A stretch of 64,000 nucleotides of DNA from Anabaena minutissima FACHB-250. GTDB lineage: Bacteria; Cyanobacteriota; Cyanobacteriia; Cyanobacteriales; Nostocaceae. The notes under the pieces were generated by a model. It did no database searches. It was not told the DNA's origin and worked only from the letters and a program-made list of their open reading frames with translations. Numbering within the stretch: position 1 is the stretch's first letter; each line of letters begins with the position of its first letter. The stretch covers positions 1 through 64,000 of the forward strand of contig NZ_JACJRG010000034.1 in NCBI RefSeq assembly GCF_014697125.1, read 5' to 3'. The position numbers and the translations under genes are program-made. This document shows positions 8,774 through 17,096 of the stretch, one piece after another.

Positions 8774-9919
8774 CTAATGACTAGTGACTAAAGCTGCTTG
8801 TATTCGGTTTAGCGTGCGTAAGTTTTCTTCAGGTGTACCGATAGTAATTCGTAGTCCTCCGCTAATTTCGCGGATAAGAGTGCCTTGATTTTTGAGTTGT
8901 TGATGAAGATTTTTTAAAGCTGTATTTTTTGAGTCATCATTATTTGGTTGAAGACGCACGAAAATAAAGTTAGCGGCACTTTCTATAACTTGTAATGCTG
9001 GGTTTTGAGATAACGCTGTAGTCATTTTGTTGCGTTCATGCAGTGTTTGAGGAATTGATTCCAGCAATATTTGACGATTTTGCAAAGCCATGAGTGCAGA
9101 TGCAATGGAAAAACTAGGTAAGTTGTAGGGTAAGCGGATTTTTTCTAGGATAGCGATCGCTTCTGGATGAGCTATACAATAACCTACACGCATAGCTGCT
9201 AAACGGAAAGCTTTAGAAAAGGTACGTAAAATCACCCAGTTGGGATGCTTTGCTAGTTCACTCGCCAAAGTTGTTTGGCTAAATTCAAAATAAGCTTCGT
9301 CAATGACTACCAAAACTTGTTCACTCAGACTTCTTAACCAAGTTAATTCATGGAGAGTTAAAGGATTAGCTGTGGGGGAATTGGGATGAACAACGAACAC
9401 GACCCGAATGGGAGGATTTTGAGTTTGTTCGATGGCAGATTGGGCGGCTGTTAAATCAATTTCAAAGTTGTTAGGATTTCTAGCAACTGTTACGACAGGA
9501 ATACCTAAAGTTTTTGCTAGAATCCCGTACATGGAAAAGGTGGGATTAGCAACAAGAACTGCACCTTCTCCTTGTAGACAGGTGGCAATTAATAAAGAAC
9601 GGATTAGTTCATCTGAACCATTACCCACAGAGATATTGTCAGCCGTAAATAGTGATGTAGAAATACCAGCCGATTCATTGACATATTCAGCGATCGCATT
9701 TTTGATCGCCTCATGTCCACCATCAGGATAACGATTCGTTTCGATGACCTCTTGATAAGTCCAAGCCAGCTTTTGTTTTAAGTCAGGCGGCAAATCATAG
9801 GGGCTTTCATTGGTATCTAGGCGATCTAACTGAGTAGGAACTGCTGCACCTGTGTCGCTGCTAGGGTGTGGTTTGTAAGCGTTAAATTGTGCTAAATCTG
9901 AACGAATAAAAGGAATCAT
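8774..9919 (-). CDS. hisC: Histidinol-phosphate aminotransferase
   Basis: HisC is a fold-type I PLP enzyme that converts imidazole acetol phosphate plus glutamate to histidinol phosphate in histidine synthesis. Visible features are the N-terminal LDTNESPYDLP, the nucleotide-binding-like VGNGSDELIRSLL, VVIDEAYFEF, the PLP-lysine motif TFSKAFRLAAMRVGY (Lys near residue 235) and the C-terminal LRITIGTPEEN. The length (about 381) fits the family. I prefer the ATG at 9919 (MIPFIRSD); an upstream TTG at 9931 lies within STRR-like sequence. It is separated from the hydrolase gene by an STRR array. Confidence 0.9.
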   Translation of the reverse strand: MIPFIRSDLAQFNAYKPHPSSDTGAAVPTQLDRLDTNESPYDLPPDLKQKLAWTYQEVIETNRYPDGGHEAIKNAIAEYVNESAGISTSLFTADNISVGNGSDELIRSLLIATCLQGEGAVLVANPTFSMYGILAKTLGIPVVTVARNPNNFEIDLTAAQSAIEQTQNPPIRVVFVVHPNSPTANPLTLHELTWLRSLSEQVLVVIDEAYFEFSQTTLASELAKHPNWVILRTFSKAFRLAAMRVGYCIAHPEAIAILEKIRLPYNLPSFSIASALMALQNRQILLESIPQTLHERNKMTTALSQNPALQVIESAANFIFVRLQPNNDDSKNTALKNLHQQLKNQGTLIREISGGLRITIGTPEENLRTLNRIQAALVTSH

Positions 9920-9978
9920 AGTTTTAGTCAATAGTCAATAGTCATTGGGAATTGGGCATAGAAAATATAATCTACCTT

Positions 9979-10027
9979 GTCACCTGTCACCTGTCACCTG
10001 TCACCTGTCACCTGTCACCTGTCACCT
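9979..10027. repeat. STRR array, seven copies of GTCACCT
   Basis: Seven consecutive perfect GTCACCT heptamers lie between hisC and the hydrolase gene. The last copy runs into the stop codon of the hydrolase (TAG on the minus strand at 10026-10028), so repeat expansion has reached the end of the coding region. Confidence 0.95.
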
Positions 10028-10673
10028 ATCCCCCAGATAACTGACAAAATTGTTGAATCGCTTGCCAAATTTCTTCTGTAACATTACTTAGGGCGTGATC
10101 ACTATCTAGTTCTACTAATTTTACCCAAGGACGCGATCGCATAAAATAGCGGCTGGCGGTAATGGGGATGACTTCATCTTGTTTGCCATGCAAAATCAAC
10201 GTGGGTATGGGACGGTGTAATTGGGCTTGGGAGTATTGAGTTGCATCTGTCACAAAATTGTAACTTAAAGGTAGCGATCGCCCTTCGCCATAGTGATGAA
10301 CCATAATGTACTGTTCTTGTTGCCAACGCTGTATTGTTTCATCGCCCAACTTAGGCAACCAATGGGATAAAAACTCAAAAGCTGGTGCTAGTAATACTAA
10401 GCGTTCTACTTGTAAATATTGCTGTGCTATATGGGCAGCAGTCAATCCCCCCAAACTAGAACCAATCAGGGTTATAGGTACAGAGTCATCACTAAATTCT
10501 GCTGCTACTTGTTTGATTTGACGTGAGATTGTTAACTCGGAGAAGTCGCCAGCATTCAGATCGGGAATTTTTAGGGGGACTTGAATTTTAGCAAAGCGAT
10601 CGCTTATATCTTGGGCTTTATTAGATTTAGGACTAGAAGCAAAACCGTGCAGGTAGATGTACTGGTTAAGCAT
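10026..10673 (-). CDS. YqiA/UPF0227-like alpha/beta hydrolase
   Basis: A 215-residue soluble alpha/beta hydrolase. It starts MLNQYIYLHGFASS (oxyanion HGF), has the nucleophile elbow GSSLGG (Ser), and ends with an acid region (LHGKQDEVIP) and the catalytic His in SDHALSN. The short length and LHGFASSP start match the YqiA-like esterase group; the substrate is unknown. I chose the ATG at 10673 because the 25 codons upstream read through repetitive GGGGACAGGTGACAG-type DNA and are not protein-like. It is followed by hisC and preceded by gor on the same strand. Confidence 0.75.
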   Translation of the reverse strand: MLNQYIYLHGFASSPKSNKAQDISDRFAKIQVPLKIPDLNAGDFSELTISRQIKQVAAEFSDDSVPITLIGSSLGGLTAAHIAQQYLQVERLVLLAPAFEFLSHWLPKLGDETIQRWQQEQYIMVHHYGEGRSLPLSYNFVTDATQYSQAQLHRPIPTLILHGKQDEVIPITASRYFMRSRPWVKLVELDSDHALSNVTEEIWQAIQQFCQLSGG

Positions 10674-10731
10674 TGGGGAAGGGGACAGGGGGAAGGTGAC
10701 AGGGGACAGGTGACAGAGGATAGGGGAATGA
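10674..10731. repeat. Degenerate STRR (GGGGACA/GGTGACA type)
   Basis: Imperfect 7-nt units related to GGTGACA fill the whole 58-bp gap between gor and the hydrolase gene. Any ribosome binding site for the hydrolase must lie in this repeat. Confidence 0.75.
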
Positions 10732-12105
10732 CTATCGCATAGTGACAAATTCTTCGGCGGCGGAGGGGTGAATACCTACGGTTTCATCAAAGTCTTGTTT
10801 GGTTGCACCCATTTTGACAGCGATCGCGACACCTTGGATAATTTCGGCGGCATTTTCACCGACCATGTGCGCACCTAAAACTTTGTTGGTGTTCGTATCT
10901 ACAACCAACTTCATCATTACGCGCTCTTGTTTACCTGTCAAACTGTGGTACATGGGACGGAAACTGGTGCGATAAATTGTCACTGCGTCACCCAGTTTTT
11001 CCCGTGCTTGGGTTTCTGTCCAACCAACTGTAGCGGCTTCTGGGTGGGAAAATACGGCGGTGGGTACGGTTTCATGGCTGAATTTACGGCGATTGTTGCC
11101 AAATTCACTGTCAGCAAAAGCGCGACCTTCACCAATGGCGACAGGAGTTAAATTTAAGCGATCGGTGACATCACCGACAGCAAAAATGTTGGGTTGATTG
11201 GTTTGACTATATTCATCAACTGCGATCGCACAAGTAGTGCAGTATCCTGCTTCTACAGAACCGGGAACAACATCAACCCCAGCGTTTTGCAAACCGAGTC
11301 CTTCGACGTTGGGATCTCGACCTGTAGCTACCAAACAGACATCAGCAATGATGGATTCTTGATCGTCTCCAGATAAATTCAATTTCAAGCCTTCTGGCAC
11401 TTGTGCAATGGCTGTCACCTCGGTATTTTGGATAACGTTAATCCCGTGATTGCTCATGCCTTCTTGAATGGCTGTGCGGATATCTTCATCAAATCCTTTT
11501 AAAATGAGGTGATTACGGTTAATCTGTGTCACCTCAGATCCCAAACCGCGCATGATACAGGCAAATTCTGTACCGATATAACCAGCACCAATAATGGCGA
11601 TGTGTTTTGGTTGTGCTGTTAAATGAAATATTTCATTGGAGGTAATACCGTATTCCATTCCTGGTAAATCTGGTTTAGCAGGTCGCCCACCAACAGCAAT
11701 TAAAATTTTATCGGCTGTAATTTTGCGGTCATTAACTTCTATGGTGTGGGGATCTAAAAATTTAGCGTGACCGGCTATCAGTTCTACGCCTGCTTTTTCG
11801 AGCAAACTAATATGTAATTGTGACAATCGCCTGACTTCTTGATCAATTGATGTAATAAAATGCTCCCAGTCCAACAAAAAATTATCTAATTGCCAACCAT
11901 AGCCGGCTGCATCTTGAAACAGCGCGGGAAAATGAGAGCCGTAAACCATCAATTTTTTCGGAATACAACCCCGAATCACACAAGTTCCGCCGACTAAATC
12001 ATATTCTGCGATCGCTACTTTTGCTCCATAGCTAGCTGCACGTTTGGAAGCCGCCAAACCACCAGAACCCGCACCAATTACAAATAAGTCATAATCAAAA
12101 TTCAT
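10732..12105 (-). CDS. gor: Glutathione reductase
   Basis: A 457-residue class I pyridine nucleotide-disulfide oxidoreductase that reduces glutathione disulfide with NADPH. The FAD-binding GAGSGGLAASKRAA is at residues 11-24. The redox pair C42/C47 lies in GGTCVIRGCIPKK, the second Rossmann motif is GAGYIGTEFA, and FAVGDVTDR binds FAD. The active-site HPSAAEE is at the C-terminus (H446, E451). The GTC...GC redox motif and the histidine support glutathione reductase over lipoamide dehydrogenase. It ends within a few bases of the STRR leading into the hydrolase gene. In a phototroph its role is oxidative-stress defence. Confidence 0.92.
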   Translation of the reverse strand: MNFDYDLFVIGAGSGGLAASKRAASYGAKVAIAEYDLVGGTCVIRGCIPKKLMVYGSHFPALFQDAAGYGWQLDNFLLDWEHFITSIDQEVRRLSQLHISLLEKAGVELIAGHAKFLDPHTIEVNDRKITADKILIAVGGRPAKPDLPGMEYGITSNEIFHLTAQPKHIAIIGAGYIGTEFACIMRGLGSEVTQINRNHLILKGFDEDIRTAIQEGMSNHGINVIQNTEVTAIAQVPEGLKLNLSGDDQESIIADVCLVATGRDPNVEGLGLQNAGVDVVPGSVEAGYCTTCAIAVDEYSQTNQPNIFAVGDVTDRLNLTPVAIGEGRAFADSEFGNNRRKFSHETVPTAVFSHPEAATVGWTETQAREKLGDAVTIYRTSFRPMYHSLTGKQERVMMKLVVDTNTNKVLGAHMVGENAAEIIQGVAIAVKMGATKQDFDETVGIHPSAAEEFVTMR

Positions 12106-12311
12106 ATATTTAAATGTCTCATTTTATTGAAGTGTGCGATTTTGCAATAAAAAAGGAATATGGGACTCCTATTTGATTTTTGAAAACCCAAATTGCCTAG
12201 AAGCTTGTCATACAAAGGTTTCTTTCTCAGTATACTTAGCAAGAATCAAGTCGGATTCCTATATACCCCATTCCCTTTTCCAAGATAGGATTAAGCATTT
12301 AGTCTGAGTTT

Positions 12312-12361
12312 GCTACAATTCCCCCAGTCCCCAATCCCCAGTCTCCAATCCCCAGTCCCCA
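12312..12361. repeat. STRR (CCCCAGT/CCCCAAT) abutting a start codon
   Basis: Heptamers CCCCAGT, CCCCAAT and variants run up to position 12361. The last CCCCAAT supplies the A and T of the helicase ATG, leaving no purine-rich ribosome binding site in front of it. Confidence 0.85.
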
Positions 12362-13921
12362 ATGCCTCGTACTCCCACCTTAACGTTTGATCGCGGTACA
12401 TTAATTTTACATCCACCACCACGGAGTAAGGCTTGGATGGACTATGCCACTTGGGATGATAGGGTAGAAAAATTCCGCATTCCAGGGATAAAATACCGTA
12501 CTGTAGTGGAAACACTGCAAGCTGAAGACATTTATTTTATCGATGAAGCCAAGGAATTTTACCCTGTCGATTTAGTTGCGAGTTTAGAAATGCAACCCTA
12601 CCCCCATCAGAGTGAAGCCTTAGCAGCTTGGAAACTGGCAGGAAGACGGGGGGTTGTGGTGCTACCCACGGCGGCGGGAAAGACTTATTTAGCCCAGATG
12701 GCGATGCAGGCGACTCCACGGACAACATTAATTGTTGTGCCAACCTTGGATTTAATGCACCAGTGGTATGCTCATTTGGTATCGGCGTTTCCTGATGCGG
12801 AGGTGGGGTTACTGGGGGGTGGTTCGCGGGATAGGACGGCGATTTTAGTAGCCACCTATGATAGTGCAGCCATTCAAGCCGAAGCTTTGGGGAATAAGTA
12901 TGCTTTGATTGTATTTGATGAGTGCCATCACTTACCTACAGATTTTAACCGCGTTATTGCCGAATATGCGATCGCACCCTACCGTTTAGGACTATCGGCT
13001 ACCCCAGAACGCACCGATGGGAAACACGCAGATTTAAATATTTTGATTGGGCCAGAAGTCTATCGCAAACGTGCTGAAGATTTAGCAGGAAAGGCTTTAG
13101 CTGAACATGAAATAGTCCAAATCAAGGTGAAGTTATCACAGCATGAGCGCGAAAGATACAACAATTTAATTCAAATTCGCAATGATTTTCTACGCCAAGC
13201 TAAGGTTTCCTTGGGGAGTATACAAGGTTGGCAGATGTTTGTGCAGATGAGTGCGCGATCGCAATCTGGGCGTAGAGCTATGTTAGCACACCGGGAAGCG
13301 AAAGAAATCGCTCTTGGTACTGATGGCAAGTTACGCATTTTAGCTAATTTACTCGCCAAACATTACCCGGAACGATTGTTAATTTTTACTGCTGATAATG
13401 CCACGGTTTATAAAATTTCTCAAGATTTATTAATTCCCGCCATTACTCATCAAACACCAGTCAAAGAACGCCATGAAATATTAACTAAATTTCGGGAAGG
13501 TGAATATAATACTTTGGTGGCTTCCCATGTATTGAATGAAGGGGTTGATGTTCCGGCTGCTTCTATAGCAATTATTCTATCTGGGACTGGCTCAACTAGA
13601 GAATATATTCAACGCTTAGGGAGAATTTTACGCAAAGGAAACACTCCCAATAAACAAGCAATCCTCTATGAAGTAATAGCAGAAGATACAAGCGAAGAAA
13701 ATACTTCAGCACGACGACGCGGTGAGGATAAGAAAGCGAACTTAAAAGTTGTTTATGGCAGTAATCAAGAAAAGGTTGCTAAAGCTGCGGAACAATTAGA
13801 TATCAATTATGTAGTCGATAATTCATCAGAGAAAAATAACCAGGGAAATGCTACCAACAGACCTACTAAGCCATCGCCTAAACGGAGAAGAAATAATTCC
13901 GAAGAGACTGAAGATAGATAA
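12362..13921 (+). CDS. XPB/Rad25-family DNA helicase
   Basis: This 519-residue superfamily 2 helicase has an N-terminal region before the motor that fits the XPB damage-recognition domain. Walker A is LPTAAGKT (residues 101-108, K107), the Walker B box is DECHH (186-190), motif III is SATPER (212-217), and motif VI is QRLGRILR near 417. A helical insertion at about 245-325 sits where XPB has its thumb. The tail from about 445 is polar and basic, likely disordered. XPB translocates along duplex DNA and opens it in repair and transcription. The next gene, overlapping by 74 bp, is a Bax1-like nuclease, the known archaeal partner of XPB, so the two probably work as one unwinding/incision machine. 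Confidence 0.85.
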   Translation: MPRTPTLTFDRGTLILHPPPRSKAWMDYATWDDRVEKFRIPGIKYRTVVETLQAEDIYFIDEAKEFYPVDLVASLEMQPYPHQSEALAAWKLAGRRGVVVLPTAAGKTYLAQMAMQATPRTTLIVVPTLDLMHQWYAHLVSAFPDAEVGLLGGGSRDRTAILVATYDSAAIQAEALGNKYALIVFDECHHLPTDFNRVIAEYAIAPYRLGLSATPERTDGKHADLNILIGPEVYRKRAEDLAGKALAEHEIVQIKVKLSQHERERYNNLIQIRNDFLRQAKVSLGSIQGWQMFVQMSARSQSGRRAMLAHREAKEIALGTDGKLRILANLLAKHYPERLLIFTADNATVYKISQDLLIPAITHQTPVKERHEILTKFREGEYNTLVASHVLNEGVDVPAASIAIILSGTGSTREYIQRLGRILRKGNTPNKQAILYEVIAEDTSEENTSARRRGEDKKANLKVVYGSNQEKVAKAAEQLDINYVVDNSSEKNNQGNATNRPTKPSPKRRRNNSEETEDR

Positions 13922-15062
13922 TAAGAATTTAGAGTTAGCCAATGAATTAATTAATTGTTTTCAGTCAACATTAGGTAAAACTCAGGGTGAACTTGAGCGT
14001 CAACTTTTAGGGTTAGAAGGTGATGCTACAGATTATCGAGTTAAACGAGGGTTAGCTTACATTATTAAAAGCAATTTTTGCACATTTGAAGTAGTCAGTC
14101 CCCTAGAACCACCAATGTTAAGAGAACGGGTATTTGCTTTGGCTGCAAAATCTGCACCTAGTCGCGAATCAACCCAAATCACTTTAGTGAAAATTGCTGA
14201 CGAATTAAGTCAAGAATTAGAACGAGAAATCTTACCTGAGCAAGTGCGTGATGGTATCTATGCTGATTTGGTGGAAAATAAAATTTTAACGAACTTGGAT
14301 ACACCAACAGGGGTCGATTTAATCAATCGCTATAATTTATCTCAAGTGCAGGGAATATTTTATAAAGCTAGTAAGCTAATTTTAAATGCTCATCGCAATG
14401 TTCCAGGAGAATATAAGCTGTTATTTCGTTATCTCAAATTGTTTCAACTCATGGCTTATATTGAGGGTGATGCCGACCACGGGTTTACAATTACAGTAGA
14501 TGGCCCGACCAGTTTATTTACGCCTAGTACGCGTTATGGGTTAGCGATCGCCAAACTAATTCCCGCCTTACTCCATGTTACCAAATGGAGTCTTGCCGCC
14601 ACATTACAAACCCGTGATGTCTACACAGATACTTGGAGAACAGGCCGATTTACCCTCAATTCTGAATGTGGTTTAGTTTCTCACTACTCTAAAGGTAAAC
14701 CCTACGATAGTATGCTAGAGGCTTCCTTTGCTGATAAATGGGATGCCTTAAAAACAGACTGGATATTAGAACGCGAAGTGGATTTGATTCCCATTCCTGG
14801 AAGTGTGATGATTCCCGATTTTCGGTTAGTGCATCCTGATGGACGGGAATTTTTATTAGAAATCGTTGGTTATTGGCGACCAGAGTATTTACAAAAGAAA
14901 TTTTACCAGGTGCGGCGTTCTGGTTGTGATAATTTGATTTTGGCTATTTCTGAAAGGTTAAATTTAGAGAAAGCTGGTATTAAGTTAGATGATGTTCCCG
15001 CAAGAATTGTGTGGTTTAAAGATAAATTGTTGCCAAAATCTGTGTTAGGAGTTATCGAATGA
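13848..15062 (+). CDS. Bax1-like (DUF790) nuclease partner of XPB
   Basis: The 404-residue protein starts MLPTDLLSHRLNGEEIIPK, the typical opening of DUF790/Bax1 proteins, so the start at 13848 is likely real although it overlaps the helicase gene by 74 bp in another frame. The N-terminal two-thirds is helical. The C-terminal third contains a PD-(D/E)xK-like core: YDSMLEASFADKW (about 285), IPDFRLVHPDG (about 322) and LLEIVGYW (about 337). In archaea Bax1 binds XPB and cuts DNA at bubbles and forks. Translational coupling with the helicase is implied by the overlap. Activity in cyanobacteria is inferred, not shown here. Confidence 0.8.
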   Translation: MLPTDLLSHRLNGEEIIPKRLKIDNKNLELANELINCFQSTLGKTQGELERQLLGLEGDATDYRVKRGLAYIIKSNFCTFEVVSPLEPPMLRERVFALAAKSAPSRESTQITLVKIADELSQELEREILPEQVRDGIYADLVENKILTNLDTPTGVDLINRYNLSQVQGIFYKASKLILNAHRNVPGEYKLLFRYLKLFQLMAYIEGDADHGFTITVDGPTSLFTPSTRYGLAIAKLIPALLHVTKWSLAATLQTRDVYTDTWRTGRFTLNSECGLVSHYSKGKPYDSMLEASFADKWDALKTDWILEREVDLIPIPGSVMIPDFRLVHPDGREFLLEIVGYWRPEYLQKKFYQVRRSGCDNLILAISERLNLEKAGIKLDDVPARIVWFKDKLLPKSVLGVIE

Positions 15063-15309
15063 CATATTTCGATAAAAAAATTTAAGATAAGATTAACTTA
15101 ATTTTAGATAAGGTTAACTTATTGTCAATTATTTTGCTTGCTATTGACTGCAACTCAAAATAGGCCTGTTTTTTTGTACCTACTAAGGTATAATTTGATT
15201 ATGGCTCGAAATATTATTCCACACCCAACCTGTACAACATAAAACTACAGTCGCCGACTCGACGGTAAATATAATTTTGCCTAAATAATAAGTTTAAACG
15301 TGATAAACA

Positions 15310-15597
15310 ATGGAAAATGATTCACAGTTGATTCCGGTTTTTGAACAGCTATTTAGAGAAAAGTTAAAACTCAACAATTGTAAGGTCAAAAAGAAAAGAC
15401 AAGAGAATAATTATGAAATTATTACTCCAGCCAAAGATGTTTTTTTGATGTCTTGGTGTGAATTTCCAGAAATCACCTTGGTATATCAGCCTATTGGGGT
15501 ACGCACACACCAGACTATAGTTTACGAACGCGCTATTCGTTCTCACATTGAGTTTTGTGTGAGCAGTATTAAGGAGAAGGATAAAGCTCTCTCTTAA
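15310..15597 (+). CDS. Small hypothetical protein
   Basis: I do not recognise this 95-residue soluble protein. It starts with ATG, is Lys/Glu-rich, and has a predicted helix-strand pattern (FEQLFREKLKLNNCKVKKK, then DVFLMSWCEFPEITLVYQP). A good hairpin terminator follows at 15707, supporting an independent transcript. It lies between the Bax1-like gene and a hybrid kinase, with about 250 bp on either side. Confidence 0.5.
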   Translation: MENDSQLIPVFEQLFREKLKLNNCKVKKKRQENNYEIITPAKDVFLMSWCEFPEITLVYQPIGVRTHQTIVYERAIRSHIEFCVSSIKEKDKALS

Positions 15598-15706
15598 TCA
15601 CCATTATTTATTGAATAGTAGAATATCTGTATACCCAAGGGATTGTTCACCGTAGTTTGGGTTTTTATCAATACATTCACCAATTGTGAAGAGTAATATC
15701 ATCAAG

Positions 15707-15739
15707 AATCTGAGCCAGTTTTATTGGCTCAGATTTTTT
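15707..15739 (+). terminator. Rho-independent terminator
   Basis: Perfect inverted repeat AATCTGAGCCA/TGGCTCAGATT with a 7-nt loop followed by TTTT. It ends the transcript of the small hypothetical gene and insulates the kinase gene. Confidence 0.85.
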
Positions 15740-15851
15740 AGGAAGTAGAAATAATTAAAAATTATTCGTACTGACAGCTAATTTGGGATAATTTATATTT
15801 TGGTGTTCCCTAACCAAACAAAATAGTCCCTTATCTCACTCTCGGTATCTC

Positions 15852-16979
15852 ATGAGTTCACAAACTTCTCACTCTGGCAACATTCTAGTTGTTGATGACT
15901 CTCCTGATAATGTGTTTTTAATTAAAACCATTTTGGAGGAAGAAGGTTACATAATTAATACCGCCGAAAATGGCTTCTCAGCATTAGCACAACTGCAAGC
16001 ATTACCTTGTGATTTAGTCCTGTTAGACTTAATGATGCCCGGAATGGATGGTTATGAAGTTACCAGGCGCATTCGGGGGGAAATGCAGTTACCACAATAC
16101 ATTCCCATACTATTAATTACAGCCCACGATACGCCGAATGTGGCGCGAGGATTAGATTTAGGTGCTGATGATTTTATCCGCAAGCCTGTCACAGTCGATG
16201 AATTATTAGCTAGAGTGCGATCGCTATTGCGGTTAAAGCATAGCATGGATGAACGGGATGAAATTGCCCGGCAGAGAGAAGATTTTGTCTCTCGTCTTAC
16301 CCATGACTTGCGTACCCCCCTAGTGGCGGCTGATCGGATGCTAACACTGTTTCAACAGGGTGCATTAGGTACATTATCACCACAAATGCAGGAAGCGATC
16401 GTCATTATGGGGCGTAGTAATAGCAATCTGCTGTCGATGGTGAATACCTTATTAGAAGTGTATCGCTTTGAAGCCGGGCGTAAAACTCTGGCGTTTCAAC
16501 CAGTTGATTTAAGTCGATTACTCAAAGAAGTAGCTGGAGAACTCACACCCTTAGCCCAACCCAAAGGCTTGGTGATCAATCTAGACTTTGATGATACAGC
16601 AAACCCCAGTACCATCACAGGCGATCGCTTGGAACTTCATCGTCTATTTACTAACCTTATAGGTAACGCCATTAAATTTACCGAATCTGGTTCAGTAAGT
16701 ATCCGGCTGAAAAATCCTACTTTGAGTAATAGTTTCCCCACAGATAAAATCACCGATTACATAACTGTAGAAATAGCCGATACAGGCCCAGGTATTCCAG
16801 CCACCGAACAAGCCATCCTATTTGAAAGATTTCGTCAAGGTAGCCATAAAATCTCCGGTAGTGGCTTGGGTTTGTACCTTTCCCGACGCATTGTCGAGGC
16901 TCATCACGGCAAGATTATTGCCAATTCTGAATTAGGGAAAGGTAGTGTATTTATTGTGAGTTTACCTATTAAACAGTGA
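15852..16979 (+). CDS. Hybrid sensor histidine kinase (receiver-HisKA-HATPase)
   Basis: A 375-residue cytoplasmic protein with an N-terminal receiver domain (residues 11-125, phospho-acceptor D59 in LLDLMMPGMDG), then HisKA with SRLTHDLRTPL (H151), then an ATP-binding domain with N (NLIGNAIKF), G1 (DTGPGI) and G2 (GSGLGLYLSRR) boxes. There is no membrane or sensory domain, so it probably receives its signal by phosphotransfer or by protein contact through the receiver, a layout common in cyanobacteria. No cognate regulator gene is adjacent. Confidence 0.88.
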   Translation: MSSQTSHSGNILVVDDSPDNVFLIKTILEEEGYIINTAENGFSALAQLQALPCDLVLLDLMMPGMDGYEVTRRIRGEMQLPQYIPILLITAHDTPNVARGLDLGADDFIRKPVTVDELLARVRSLLRLKHSMDERDEIARQREDFVSRLTHDLRTPLVAADRMLTLFQQGALGTLSPQMQEAIVIMGRSNSNLLSMVNTLLEVYRFEAGRKTLAFQPVDLSRLLKEVAGELTPLAQPKGLVINLDFDDTANPSTITGDRLELHRLFTNLIGNAIKFTESGSVSIRLKNPTLSNSFPTDKITDYITVEIADTGPGIPATEQAILFERFRQGSHKISGSGLGLYLSRRIVEAHHGKIIANSELGKGSVFIVSLPIKQ

Positions 16980-17096
16980 TTAATTATAGCAAAATTCAGA
17001 AGTTAAAATACTAAGAGATTGCTTGCACTAGCACACTCTACTAAGAGCCAATTTAGGATAATTTATCCTCCCACACAACTATTCCCTAAAAAACAA

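Noticed and set aside
9979..10027. Regularly spaced repeats considered as a CRISPR array
   Set aside because: Units are contiguous heptamers with no spacers; the same holds for all other arrays in the window.
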